64,000 nucleotides of DNA from CAVWDI01 sp963793095 (GCA_963793095.1 CAWBYY010000001.1:1-64000); one strand, 5' to 3'. Counted from the stretch's first letter, positions 8,863 to 18,404 are shown. Notes: a model not told the origin generated them from the letters alone. Program-made: numbers and translations.

Positions 8863-9973
8863 TGGATTAAAAACCCGAAAATTCAAAATTACAGCCACGG
8901 CGTTCGCCTTATTAATCGCTGGCATCCTCCTGCTTGCATTGCCAGTGGGAATTGCGGAAGCGGAACAAAAAAAGCAGGAGACCGAGCACTACTGCCTGAG
9001 CTGTCACGGGGACCCTGATCTAAATATGGAGCTGGCGGATGGGGAGACGCTCTCTTTGTATATTTCTCCAGGAACAATGGAAAGTTCGGTGCACAGCCAG
9101 GCGGGAATTGAGTGCGAAGCCTGCCACACTGAGATAAAAAGTTACCCGCATCCCGAAATTGAATATCGAAATAAAAGAGAATTATCCCGGTCCTATTATC
9201 TCGCCTGCCGAAAATGCCACTCTGCAAATTATGAAAAAACACTGGACAGCATTCACGCAGATGCCGCTGAAGCGGGAGATATGGATTCTCCGGTCTGTAC
9301 GGACTGTCATGGGGCGCATTCAGTTCAGGCGCTTGACCAGCCGCGCTCGGTAGTCTCAACAACCTGCGGGAGTTGTCACGAGAAGGTTTTTGACCAGTAT
9401 AGTGACAGCGTTCACGGCGGGGCTTTGATGGATGAAGATAACCAGGATGTACCGCTCTGCACAAACTGCCACGGCGTGCACAACATCTCGGATCCGGGCA
9501 GCCCGCAGTTCCACACCAGCTCCCCGGACCTGTGCGCAGGTTGTCATGCTGATACTGAACTGATGGAAAAATATGGCCTGTCATCCAACGTTTACGACCT
9601 TTATGAATTGTCCTGGCACGGCGTGGATGTGGCGGTTTACAAAGCCATGTGGCCAACTATAAGGCATGAAAGCGCAGTCTGTACCGACTGCCACGGGATA
9701 CACAATATGCTTTCTGCCCAGGACCCGAATTCGATGGTTCATCCTGATAACCTCCTGAATACCTGTCAAAAATGCCACCCGGATGCAGGCCCAAACTGGA
9801 CCAGCGCCTGGACCGGCCATCACGAGATCAGTTTCGAACGCACTCCCTACCTGTTTTATGTCGAGCAGTTTTACCTCACTTTTTCCCGGTTAGTCCTGTG
9901 GCTCTCGATTGCCTACGTCGGGCTGCAGCTGCTCCGGTCAATCGTCAACAGGGCGAGAAGGGTCAGCCAATGA
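8849..9973 (+). CDS. Nonahaem cytochrome c with C-terminal membrane anchor (copy 1)
   Basis: A signal segment (ITATAFALLIAGILLLALPVG) precedes nine CXXCH sites: CLSCH, CEACH, CRKCH, CTDCH, CGSCH, CTNCH, CAGCH, CTDCH and CQKCH. Recurrent DCHGAH/NCHGVH/DCHGIH blocks match cytochrome c3/c7-type multihaem repeats. A C-terminal helix (LSIAYVGLQLLRSIV) anchors it in the membrane. The stop overlaps the start of the cytochrome b gene (ATGA), so the two proteins should form one b/c complex. The protein is clearly paralogous to the product of 10709-12035, with the same haem order and shared DxNMELADGE/TMELADGD and GVHNI.DP blocks. Confidence 0.88.
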   Translation: MEMFDGLKTRKFKITATAFALLIAGILLLALPVGIAEAEQKKQETEHYCLSCHGDPDLNMELADGETLSLYISPGTMESSVHSQAGIECEACHTEIKSYPHPEIEYRNKRELSRSYYLACRKCHSANYEKTLDSIHADAAEAGDMDSPVCTDCHGAHSVQALDQPRSVVSTTCGSCHEKVFDQYSDSVHGGALMDEDNQDVPLCTNCHGVHNISDPGSPQFHTSSPDLCAGCHADTELMEKYGLSSNVYDLYELSWHGVDVAVYKAMWPTIRHESAVCTDCHGIHNMLSAQDPNSMVHPDNLLNTCQKCHPDAGPNWTSAWTGHHEISFERTPYLFYVEQFYLTFSRLVLWLSIAYVGLQLLRSIVNRARRVSQ

Positions 9974-10722
9974 ACCACGAATTGAAAGTGGAAAAACAGC
10001 AGGCCGGAAACGGCGTCAGGATTGAGAAGACTTTTGACCGGTTTACACTGGGACAGAGGTGGGAACACTTACTGGTCCTGGTAAGCGTTGGCGTGTTAAT
10101 TCTGACGGGATTGCCTCAGAAGTACCGGGGGGCTGAATGGAGCCAGCAAATCCTTTCAACTCCTGAAAGGCTGGACTCAATCCGCCAGGTGCACCACTTT
10201 GCTGCAATTATTCTGCTGCTGGTTGGTCTGTACCATGTCGGGCACAATTTATATTTACTGCTCAAGCGCAGTTTACCCGCTGATATTTTTCCAGACCGGG
10301 ATGATTTCCGGGATGCATGGGGGATGATCAAATACCTGCTGTTTTTTTCCAGGGAAAAACCATCTTACTGGAAATACAATTTCGAACAGAAATTTACTTA
10401 CTGGTTTATATTCATAACCCTTGCTGTTATGGGTGTGACAGGAATTATCATCTGGTTTCCTATCCCGGTGACCCAGTTACTTCCTGGAGCAGTTATCCCG
10501 GCTTCAAAGCTGGCGCACAGCACCGAGGCGATAGTCCTGACAGTTTTTATCCTGATCTGGCATGTTTACCACGTCCATCTCGAAAGGTTGAACCTCAGTA
10601 TTTTTAACGGCCGTTTGAGCGAGACGGAGATGCGGGAAAATCATGCGCTTGAATATGAACGTATACTGAAGGAAAATGAAAACATCCCCGGACCCCAGGA
10701 GAAAGAGATTGAAGCCGGTTAA
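9970..10722 (+). CDS. Cytochrome b561-type dihaem membrane subunit (copy 1)
   Basis: A 250-residue protein with four or five membrane helices and paired histidines (QVHHFAAIILLLVGLYHVGH, LAHSTEAIVLTVFILIWHVYHVH) of the kind that bind two b haems in formate dehydrogenase gamma/cytochrome b561 subunits. The start overlaps the previous stop as ATGA. It would oxidise or reduce menaquinone and exchange electrons with the nonahaem cytochrome on the outer face, comparable in plan to the Cbc complexes of Geobacter. That functional comparison is inference. Confidence 0.85.
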   Translation: MNHELKVEKQQAGNGVRIEKTFDRFTLGQRWEHLLVLVSVGVLILTGLPQKYRGAEWSQQILSTPERLDSIRQVHHFAAIILLLVGLYHVGHNLYLLLKRSLPADIFPDRDDFRDAWGMIKYLLFFSREKPSYWKYNFEQKFTYWFIFITLAVMGVTGIIIWFPIPVTQLLPGAVIPASKLAHSTEAIVLTVFILIWHVYHVHLERLNLSIFNGRLSETEMRENHALEYERILKENENIPGPQEKEIEAG

Positions 10723-12035
10723 TCGACCAGCTTTTCTATTCCCCTTCATCCTGCTTGGCGCTGCAACCATCCTGGCATTGGCGCTGACCGGTCAAGCTTC
10801 CGCCCGGTTTCCCGGTCAGGAGCCTCAGCCCTCACCCCAGCCGGCGGTAAGAAACAGGATGGACTGGTGATCCTAATCTGTCGATCAGTGATGAAGTATG
10901 CCTTGAATGCCATGGGCAGCCGGGATTGACGATGGAACTGGCGGACGGCGACACGGTTGAGTTATATGTCCCGGCTGAAGCCCATATAAATTCGGTCCAC
11001 GGTGAGCTGGGTTATGCTTGCGTGCAGTGCCACACGGATGTGGGAGAGTACCCCCACCCGGAATTTCAAGCAGACAACCACCGGGATATGACTCTGCAGC
11101 TTAACGCAACATGCGAAAGGTGCCATCAGAGCCAGTTTGAACTGGCGCAAGACAGCGTGCACGCAGCTGCGTTAGCGGAAGGCAACCTGGAAGCGGCGGT
11201 ATGCAGCGACTGCCATACCTCCCATGATGTGCGCCGGTTGACAGACCCTCAGACTGGAGAACTTCTCCCGGATGCGCGCTCCTGGATTCCCCAAACCTGC
11301 GCCCGCTGCCATTCCCAGATCTATGACAAGTACCTTGAAAGCGTGCATGGGTCGGCGCTGATCGGGGAAGGCAACCAGGATGTGCCCACTTGTATTGACT
11401 GCCACGGCGTCCACAACATTGAGGATCCAACCACCGCTCAATTCCGGCTCAATTCACCCCAGATGTGCGCTGGCTGCCATACTGACCCGCAGATTATGAA
11501 TAAATACGGCATCTCGACGGATGTTCTGGATACCTATGTGGCTGATTTTCACGGCACTTCAATTGTCCTGTTTGATCCAAAGACGCCGGACGCTGAGATA
11601 AATAAACCGGTGTGTTTCGACTGCCATGGAGTGCACGACATCGCAAGGGGGGACGACCCCCAGAAAGGGCTGCAGGTCAAACAGAACATTCTCCGCCGCT
11701 GCCAGGTATGCCATCCGGATGCGGACGAGAATTTCCCAGATTCGTGGATGTCGCACTATATCCCCTCGCCGGATAATAACCCGCTGGTGTATTATGTGGA
11801 TTTATTCTATAAGATTATCATCCCGGTGGTTGTCGGCGGGATGGGTGTCCTGGTTGTGATGGATGCCGGAAGAATAGTCCTGAACAAACGCCGCCTCCGG
11901 AAAGGGAAAACAGAGCCGGATGAATTTGAAGGGGATAACACGCCTTCAGAAGGATATCCAGGTTCTGATGAAGATAGCGCAGGTGTGGAGCGGGAACTTC
12001 CGGAAGAAAATAAACCGGAGGCTGGTGATGGATAA
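10709..12035 (+). CDS. Nonahaem cytochrome c with C-terminal anchor (copy 2, frameshifted near 10860)
   Basis: Paralogue of the 8849-9973 product. The signal segment (AFLFPFILLGAATILALALTG) is in one frame and ends at a TGA near 10870; the mature part starts in another frame as DPNLSISDEVCLECHG, so a frameshift lies at about 10845-10870. Nine CXXCH sites follow: CLECH, CVQCH, CERCH, CSDCH, CARCH, CIDCH, CAGCH, CFDCH and CQVCH, then a membrane helix (IIIPVVVGGMGVLVVMDAG) and an acidic tail. A TTG at 10709 with an AGGAG site is proposed as start; ATG at 10676 is an alternative. It overlaps the cytochrome b genes on both sides. Confidence 0.8.
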
Positions 12036-13236
12036 CCAGTTAATCGGGCAGCAGCCTGAGGATCAGGAAAACCAGGCCGGACGGGTTTTCATCCGCTTCG
12101 ACCAGGTTCAGCGGGTCTCACACCTGGTGATGCTGATCTCTTTTTCGCTCCTGGCGATCACCGGGCTGCCGCAGCGGTTCCCCACCTCCCCAATCAGCCA
12201 GGCGGTGTTGAATGCATTTGGTGGGATTGAATCAGCCCGCCAGGTACACCATATTAATGCTGTAATTCTGGGGGCAGTCAGCCTGTTTCATGTGCTGGAT
12301 ATTGCATACCGGGTTTATGTACTGCGAATTCCTATCACCATCATGCCGGTAGTCGAAGATTTTAAGCATCTCTACCAGGATGTATTGTATTATCTGGGTT
12401 TCCAGAAAAGAAAAGCTTATTACGGGCGTTACAACTATGCTGAGAAAGTGGAATACTTCGCGGTTGTCTGGGGCATCATACTGATGGGAATCACCGGGTT
12501 CTTGATGTGGAATCCGATTGCCAGCACCCGCTACCTGCCCGGCCAGATCATCCCGGCTGCGAAAGAAGCCCACGGGATGGAGGCTATCCTGGCTGTGCTG
12601 GCCTTGATCGTGTGGCACTTTTACAATGTCCACCTGAAACACTTCAATAAGAGCATTTTCACCGGTAAGATCACCAGAGAAGAGATGGAGGACGAGCACC
12701 CGGGAGAACTGGACCAGATTGAAAGAGGGGAAGACTGGCAGTCGCCTCCGAAGGAGCTAGTCCAGAAGCGCCGTAAGGTATATATTCCCATGGCAGCAGT
12801 GTTTTCGCTTGTTTTCGGATTTGGATTATTCAAATTTGTTACTCTGGAGACAACAGCCATTTCAACTGTGCCGAAAGCTGAAACGGCAGAAGTCTTTGTC
12901 CCCCTGACTCCCACGCCGCGCCCGACACCGCTCCCGACCGAGACACCTGAATTGAAGGAAGGCGTCGCAGAGGAATCATGGGAAGGCAAATATTCCGCCT
13001 TATTCCGCAACCGCTGTGGGTCCTGCCATGGCATCACTTCGGTTGGCGGTTTATCCCTGGATACATACCAGCAGGCGCTTGCCGGGGGTGATAACGGCCC
13101 TGCAGTTGTTCCAGGCGACCCTGATGCCAGCGTTCTTGTCCTGGTGCAGGCGACCGGAGGCCATCCCGGTCAGCTGACGATAGATGAGCTCAACCAGGTC
13201 ATTGAATGGATCTCATCCGGGGCGCCGGAACGCTGA
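12028..13236 (+). CDS. Cytochrome b561-type subunit fused to a C-terminal monohaem cytochrome c
   Basis: The first 250 residues parallel the 9970-10722 product (TGLPQRFP, RQVHHINAVILGAVSLFHVLD, AHGMEAILAVLALIVWHFYNVHLKHFNKSIF). A further membrane helix (VYIPMAAVFSLVFGFGLFKFV) leads to a Pro/Thr linker (TPTPRPTPLPTETPE) and a small c domain with one CGSCH and the block LDTYQQALAGG...VVPGDPDASVLV...IEWISSGAPE, like planctomycete-type cytochrome c domains. Electrons could pass from the b haems straight to this tethered haem. The start overlaps the previous gene by 8 bases. Confidence 0.87.
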   Translation: MDNQLIGQQPEDQENQAGRVFIRFDQVQRVSHLVMLISFSLLAITGLPQRFPTSPISQAVLNAFGGIESARQVHHINAVILGAVSLFHVLDIAYRVYVLRIPITIMPVVEDFKHLYQDVLYYLGFQKRKAYYGRYNYAEKVEYFAVVWGIILMGITGFLMWNPIASTRYLPGQIIPAAKEAHGMEAILAVLALIVWHFYNVHLKHFNKSIFTGKITREEMEDEHPGELDQIERGEDWQSPPKELVQKRRKVYIPMAAVFSLVFGFGLFKFVTLETTAISTVPKAETAEVFVPLTPTPRPTPLPTETPELKEGVAEESWEGKYSALFRNRCGSCHGITSVGGLSLDTYQQALAGGDNGPAVVPGDPDASVLVLVQATGGHPGQLTIDELNQVIEWISSGAPER

Positions 13237-13257
13237 TTTCTCGCAGGAAATGAACCT

Positions 13258-14730
13258 GTGAACCAGGTCGCTGATCTTTTTACCCAGAATTTTATATTCA
13301 TCTATTTTATATACGGCCTGTCTTTTTTTTCAATGGGGCTGGCGATCTTCCTTGAAGTCGGGCATGCCTCCGAGCTGGATTTTGCTGATGCTTTGCGCCC
13401 GCTGGCAGTTTTTGGCCTGCTTCACGGTTTACATGAGTGGTTTGAGATGTTTCTTCTTCTTCAACCAGCCCCTGATATTGCTGAGTTATCCCTGGGTATT
13501 GCTGTAATCAGAATATCCCTGCTGGCGATTTCATTTTTGATGCTGATCCTTTTTGGGATCCGCCTGATTATTAAACCGGCGCGAAAGCGGGTCCAGTGGG
13601 CGGTGGTAGGAGCCCTGTTCCTGTTGTGGGGGATTGGTCTGGTTTTTGTGCTGCACCCCCAGCCAGCCAGTCCTGAATATATCGTTGCGGCGGATGTTTA
13701 TACCCGTTATTCACTGGCGATACCGGGAGCAATTTTAGCCTCGCTGGGCTTGCTGATTCAAAGGCGCAGGTTTATCAGGCTGGAGATGCCGGGTTTTGGT
13801 CGGGATGTACTCCTGGCAGCGGTCGCTTTTGGGCTGTACGGCTGTGTGGGCCAGTTGTTTGTCTCCTCAAGCCTCGTTTATCCTTCAGTTCACATCAACC
13901 AGGATGTTTTTATCAGGACTTTTGGATTTCCAGTCCAGGTTTTCAGAGCGCTAATGGCAGTATGTATTGCTGTTTTCATAGTGAGATCCCTGAGAGCCTT
14001 TGAGGAGGAAAATAACCGCAGGTTGGAGCGCTTGCGTGAAGAGCGGGAAGCAGAGCGCCGGCGCCTGGAAGAAATGCGGACGGAACTGCTGCACCGGACG
14101 GTTATCGCCCAGGAAAATGAACGCAAAAGAATAGCACGCGAGCTGCACGATGAGACCGGTCAAACTTTAACCGCGCTTGGTCTTGGACTGCGCGGATTGT
14201 CTAAGTCCTTCGTAACCAATCCGCAGCGGGCGGCTGAACAGGCGGACGAACTGGTCTCCCTGGCTACTTCCGGTTTGGATGAACTCCAACGGTTTATAAA
14301 AGGGTTGCGCCCCCCGCAGCTCGATGATCTCGGATTGCTGGCGGCTATAAGGTGGTGTGCGGGTGAAATGTCCGAACATTATAGCGTTCCGATAGAAGTG
14401 AGTGGAAATAACAGTGAAATTACGCTTCCACCTGAGGTGAAGGTAGTTTTATTCCGGATTGCCCAGGAAGGGGTTTTGAATGCTTTAAAGCACTCAAAGC
14501 CTACAGAGGTCACAATCGACCTGCAGGAAGAAACAGGTCTGGTATATTTGCGGGTTGAAGACAACGGGTCTGGATTTGATTTCGAAGGGACGATGGACGA
14601 TGCGGCTGTCAAGGGGTACTGGGGCCTGCTCGGCATGATGGAGAGAGCGGCTTTGATTGGCGGGAAATTGAAGATGAGATCAAAATCCGGAGAGGGTACT
14701 GTATTGGAAGTAAAAGTCAAATTGGATTGA
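13258..14730 (+). CDS. Membrane sensor histidine kinase, NarL-partner type
   Basis: The N-terminal half has about seven hydrophobic segments (first FIFIYFIYGLSFFSMGLAIFL). A charged linker follows (about 235-285), then the dimerisation domain RKRIARELHDETGQTLTALGLGL with the phosphorylated His297, and a HATPase domain with a DNGSGFD N-box-like motif and GYWGLLGMMERAALIGG. The GTG start at 13258 is preceded by AGGA. The response regulator starts 7 bases after the stop. The membrane part may sense a redox or membrane signal, and the neighbouring cytochrome genes are the obvious targets; both points are inference. Confidence 0.9.
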   Translation: MNQVADLFTQNFIFIYFIYGLSFFSMGLAIFLEVGHASELDFADALRPLAVFGLLHGLHEWFEMFLLLQPAPDIAELSLGIAVIRISLLAISFLMLILFGIRLIIKPARKRVQWAVVGALFLLWGIGLVFVLHPQPASPEYIVAADVYTRYSLAIPGAILASLGLLIQRRRFIRLEMPGFGRDVLLAAVAFGLYGCVGQLFVSSSLVYPSVHINQDVFIRTFGFPVQVFRALMAVCIAVFIVRSLRAFEEENNRRLERLREEREAERRRLEEMRTELLHRTVIAQENERKRIARELHDETGQTLTALGLGLRGLSKSFVTNPQRAAEQADELVSLATSGLDELQRFIKGLRPPQLDDLGLLAAIRWCAGEMSEHYSVPIEVSGNNSEITLPPEVKVVLFRIAQEGVLNALKHSKPTEVTIDLQEETGLVYLRVEDNGSGFDFEGTMDDAAVKGYWGLLGMMERAALIGGKLKMRSKSGEGTVLEVKVKLD

Positions 14731-14737
14731 GGTGACC

Positions 14738-15394
14738 ATGTCCAAAATTATTCGCCTGCTTCTGGTCGACGATCACGATGTGGTGCGGACAGGGTTAAGG
14801 ATGCTGTTGGAAGACCAATCGGATATCGAGATTGTCGCTGAAGCAAGCACCGGCAAAGAAGCGCTTAATCTCGCCCAAGAAATGAATCCGGATGTTATTG
14901 TGATGGATATTTCGCTTCCAGATGTGAGCGGGATTGCAGTAACCAGAAAGATAAAGGAGAGCCATCCAGAAATTGCGGTTATTGCCCTCACCATTCATGA
15001 TGATGAGCAGTACTTTTTTGAAATGCTGCAGGCAGGCGCATCCGGCTATGTGCCTAAAAAAGCTGCACCGGAGGATTTGATATATGCTATCAGAACTGCA
15101 TCCGACGGTGAGATATACCTGTACCCAGCCCTGGCGAAAGCGCTGGTGAGTGATATCGCTGGGAGGCACCAGAAGGGAGAAGACCTGGAGGAGTATAACG
15201 GTTTGACTTCCAGGGAGACTGAAGTGCTGGAGAACCTGGCGGAAGGGCTGAGCAATGAAGAAATCGCGCTTGATCTTGGGATCAGCAAACACACTGTTGC
15301 CCGCCACCGCGAAAACATAATGCGCAAGCTGAATCTTCACAGCCGCAGCGAGCTGGTCAAATATGCCATCCGCAAGGGGCTTATTTTGCCATGA
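14738..15394 (+). CDS. NarL/FixJ-family response regulator
   Basis: A receiver domain (LLLVDDHDVVRTGLRMLLE, phosphoacceptor Asp57 in VIVMDISLPDVSG, conserved lysine in YVPKKA) is followed by a LuxR-type helix-turn-helix (LTSRETEVLENLAEGLSNEEIALDLGISKHTVARHRENIMRKL). It is the partner of the histidine kinase directly upstream. The ATG at 14738 has a TGAGGTGA site; a GTG at 14732 is in frame. A terminator follows, closing the kinase/regulator unit. Confidence 0.93.
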   Translation: MSKIIRLLLVDDHDVVRTGLRMLLEDQSDIEIVAEASTGKEALNLAQEMNPDVIVMDISLPDVSGIAVTRKIKESHPEIAVIALTIHDDEQYFFEMLQAGASGYVPKKAAPEDLIYAIRTASDGEIYLYPALAKALVSDIAGRHQKGEDLEEYNGLTSRETEVLENLAEGLSNEEIALDLGISKHTVARHRENIMRKLNLHSRSELVKYAIRKGLILP

Positions 15395-15463
15395 GGGGTT
15401 GGAGTTAGATTATTTAATTTCACTTTTCCCCCATTATTTATTAATTTCATTTACGAAAAAGGT

Positions 15464-15487
15464 AAAATAGGGTGAATTCCCTATTTT
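15464..15487 (+). terminator. Terminator after the two-component genes
   Basis: Perfect 9-base arms AAAATAGGG and CCCTATTTT enclose a 6-base loop; the second arm itself ends in four T residues. It lies about 70 bases downstream of the response regulator gene. Confidence 0.65.
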
Positions 15488-15614
15488 GATTACTTATGCC
15501 TGCCTATTGACGGCGCTTATGAAATTCTGTATCCTATAAGCAGCAGTAATTATTAATAATAACAATTGGCTATGCGTTCTGGTCATTGAAATCGAAAGAA
15601 AGGAGGCAACTACC

Positions 15615-15899
15615 ATGAGAGTATCATACACTGTTTTTGTCTGGACGCTCCTTCTGGCTCTTCCATTCACTGCCCTGGCATTATCGGGGGCGGCTTATAT
15701 AACCCAGAACCTCAGCGAAATCGTCGCATGGATGAATTCAGCAAGCGAGGTGACCAGCATGACGGGTCGCGGCTGGCTGGTCGAGTTTTCCGGCCGCTGG
15801 CCGGAGGTTATGGGAATGGTTGTCGGCCAGATAATCCTGCTGACGATCCTGATTTTTGCCCGCCAAGCAGGCTTGATGGAGGAAAAAAGCGAGTCCTGA
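15615..15899 (+). CDS. Small two-helix membrane protein
   Basis: A 94-residue protein with two hydrophobic segments (FVWTLLLALPFTALALSGAAYI and VMGMVVGQIILLTILIFA) joined by a polar loop containing GRGWLVEFSGRWPEVMG. The AGGAGG ribosome site is strong. Terminators lie both upstream (15464) and downstream (15962), so it seems to be transcribed alone. I do not recognise it; its location between regulator genes and the NapC/Rieske/b genes suggests a link with respiration. Confidence 0.7.
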   Translation: MRVSYTVFVWTLLLALPFTALALSGAAYITQNLSEIVAWMNSASEVTSMTGRGWLVEFSGRWPEVMGMVVGQIILLTILIFARQAGLMEEKSES

Positions 15900-15961
15900 T
15901 TGAGGCCCTCTCCTCAGACAGACTGGCTCAGCAGTAACACTTTCAGTTCATTACCCCCTTG

Positions 15962-15998
15962 CAGACCGGTGAATCATGACACCGGTCTGTTTGGTTTT
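15962..15998 (+). terminator. Strong Rho-independent terminator
   Basis: Perfect 10-base arms CAGACCGGTG and CACCGGTCTG with an 8-base loop, followed by TTTGGTTTT. It closes the small membrane protein gene and separates it from the NapC-like gene. Confidence 0.88.
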
Positions 15999-16159
15999 AA
16001 ATCGAGTTTCACAAAAAGGTTACTTTTTACGGTTTACACACACTAAACATACATTAAAAGAATAATATTTCCAGTTATATTATAAGATTTCTCTAATTTT
16101 GTAATTATAATAGTGTTGGGCTTGAAATATCTAACATTTTCAATTTCATTCTAAGGACT

Positions 16160-17854
16160 ATGAAAAAATTCCTGGCAAAACTAAAAAGCTTCTTCTTTCC
16201 CCCGGCAGAAACGCCGATATGGTTTAAACTGCTGCCTTATGCCATCCTGGGGGTATTCACACTTATCCTGCTGACCGCGGGCGCATACGGTTGGGAGTAT
16301 ACCAATTCGCCTGAGTTCTGCGGTCAGGCTTGCCACACAATGCCTCCAGAGTACACGGCCTACCTTACCTCCCCGCATGCCCGCATCGACTGTGTTGACT
16401 GCCATATCGGCAAGGGTTTTATCGCCACCCGCATCACCCGCAAAGCAGGGGATTTAAGGCATGTTACGAAAACTTTATTTAAGAATTATGAGTTCCCGAT
16501 CCGTGCCGATGACCTGCGCCCCGCCCGTGAAACCTGTGAACTGTGCCACTTCCCAGAAAAGTTTTCCGATGACAGTTTAAGAGAAATTAAGAATTTTCAA
16601 AGTGACATCGATAATACACCCTACTCAACTTTTATCACCATGAAAACAGGCGGCGGCAGTGAAAGCGAGGGTTTGGGACGCGGCATCCACTGGCACATTG
16701 AAAATCCGGTATATTATTACGCTTCTGATCCCGAAGAACAACAAATCCCATACATCAGAATGGAGACCAGAGATGGTGAGGTTATCGAATATATTGACAT
16801 GGAGGCGGATATCGACCCGGCTGATATTGATAAATCTCAATTTAAAGAGATGGATTGTATAACCTGCCATAACCGCATCACCCACCTTGTCCCAACCCCG
16901 GAGGATACAGTCGACCAGTTACTGGCACGCGGGGAGATATCGGGGGATATCCCTGAAATCAGGAGGAAAGCCCTGGAAACATACAGCCAGGTGTTTGAAT
17001 CAACTCAGATGGGGGTTAATAATATCGAAGGATTGGCTGGATATTACGAGACTTATCACCCCGAGTATTACCAGGACAACCGTGAAAAAATAGAGGCAGC
17101 ATTAGATGCATTAAAAAACGCCTACTCCGCAAGCGTGTACCCGGAACAGAATTCTGACTGGACCACCCATCCTAATAATATTGGTCATAAGGATTCCCCC
17201 GGTTGTTTTCGCTGTCACGATGGCAAACATTTGAATGCAGAAAATGGCGCGATACGGTTAGAATGCAATATTTGCCATTCCATACCAATCGTCGCGGGTC
17301 CCTATGACTTCAACACTCAAATCGAGATAAATAGAGGGCCAGAGCCGATATCCCATCAGAATGAGAACTGGATAAGCCTGCACCACCAGGTTTTCGATGA
17401 TACATGCGATAACTGTCATACTACCTCCAACCCTGGTGGAACCGATAATTCTTCTTTCTGTTCGAACAGCGCCTGCCACGGCGTTGAATACGAATTCGCA
17501 GGTTTTGATGCGCCTGGCCTGAGGGAATTCCTCTCATCACAGCTGCCGCCCACAGCGACCCCTGCACCGGTGCCGCCTGGAGGTGAGTTGACATACAAAG
17601 ACACAATTAGCCAAATTTTGGAAATCCGGTGCAGCAGCTGCCACAGCGAAGATGGTATCCAGGGATTAAACATTACTGGCTATCAGTCCACATTAGCTGG
17701 CGGAGAGTCAGGCCTGGGAGTTGTACCGGGCGACCCCCAGTCCAGCATGATTGTTATAAAGAATTCACAGGATTTACCCCACTTTGGTCAGCTAACACCT
17801 GAAGAACTCGATCTTGTTACCCAGTGGATTCTGGAAGGGGCTCCTGAAAACTGA
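16160..17854 (+). CDS. NapC/NirT-type multihaem cytochrome c with C-terminal c domain
   Basis: A single N-terminal membrane helix (about 24-45) precedes a NapC/NrfH-like head, FCGQACHTMPPEY...DCVDCHIGKGF. Haem sites are CGQACH (three residues between the cysteines), CVDCH, CELCH, CITCH, CFRCH, CNICH, CDNCH, CSNSACH (four residues between) and CSSCH: nine, two of them non-standard. After a proline-rich linker (LPPTATPAPVPPGG) comes the same type of c domain as in the 12028-13236 gene (YQSTLAGGE...VVPGDPQSSM...TQWILEGAPE). NapC-type heads take electrons from menaquinol. The gene heads a run leading to the Rieske and cytochrome b genes, 70 bases downstream. Confidence 0.88.
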   Translation: MKKFLAKLKSFFFPPAETPIWFKLLPYAILGVFTLILLTAGAYGWEYTNSPEFCGQACHTMPPEYTAYLTSPHARIDCVDCHIGKGFIATRITRKAGDLRHVTKTLFKNYEFPIRADDLRPARETCELCHFPEKFSDDSLREIKNFQSDIDNTPYSTFITMKTGGGSESEGLGRGIHWHIENPVYYYASDPEEQQIPYIRMETRDGEVIEYIDMEADIDPADIDKSQFKEMDCITCHNRITHLVPTPEDTVDQLLARGEISGDIPEIRRKALETYSQVFESTQMGVNNIEGLAGYYETYHPEYYQDNREKIEAALDALKNAYSASVYPEQNSDWTTHPNNIGHKDSPGCFRCHDGKHLNAENGAIRLECNICHSIPIVAGPYDFNTQIEINRGPEPISHQNENWISLHHQVFDDTCDNCHTTSNPGGTDNSSFCSNSACHGVEYEFAGFDAPGLREFLSSQLPPTATPAPVPPGGELTYKDTISQILEIRCSSCHSEDGIQGLNITGYQSTLAGGESGLGVVPGDPQSSMIVIKNSQDLPHFGQLTPEELDLVTQWILEGAPEN

Positions 17855-17923
17855 CTGTTCAAATGATAATAATTCCTTGCAGATGGAAGGGGTTATATTA
17901 TATACTTTCTTCGGAGAATTGAA

Positions 17924-18403
17924 TTGAACGAAGAAAACAGCATTAAACGGCATGATTTTCTGGCAATTTCCACATGGGCGATTGGAGGCTTTATTGCCCT
18001 CGGGATCGGAATACCTGCAGTTTTTTATATTGCCGGTCCTGCCTTTAAACGGGAGGAGACCCAGGTCTGGGTCCGGGTCGGTTCAACATCAAAGGTGGAG
18101 CTAGGGGTTCCAACCCTCTTCAAGGTAAAAATAGAAAGGAAAACTGGTTGGATCGTTGATGAAGAGGAGATTTCCGTTTATGTTCTAACCGAGAATGGAC
18201 GGGATTATCTGGTCATGTCAAACATCTGTACCCATCTCGGGTGCAGGGTGCGTTATATATCCGATCAAGATCAGTTCCTCTGCCCCTGCCATAATGCGAT
18301 TTTTGACAAGGTCGGCAACGTCGTAACCGGTCCACCACCACGACCACTGGACCGCTTTATGATGAAAATTGAAGACGGCCAGATCTACATTTTAGAGGCT
18401 TGA
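17924..18403 (+). CDS. Rieske iron-sulfur protein
   Basis: A 159-residue Rieske subunit with one N-terminal membrane helix (IGGFIALGIGIPAVFYIAG) and both cluster motifs, CTHLGC and CPCHNAIFD, whose Cys and His residues bind the 2Fe-2S cluster. The PPPRPLD segment after the second motif is typical. The start is TTG at 17924, with GGAG 8 bases upstream. The stop is 1 base from the cytochrome b start, so the two form one bc-type quinol oxidase complex. Confidence 0.92.
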   Translation: MNEENSIKRHDFLAISTWAIGGFIALGIGIPAVFYIAGPAFKREETQVWVRVGSTSKVELGVPTLFKVKIERKTGWIVDEEEISVYVLTENGRDYLVMSNICTHLGCRVRYISDQDQFLCPCHNAIFDKVGNVVTGPPPRPLDRFMMKIEDGQIYILEA

Positions 18404-18404
18404 A

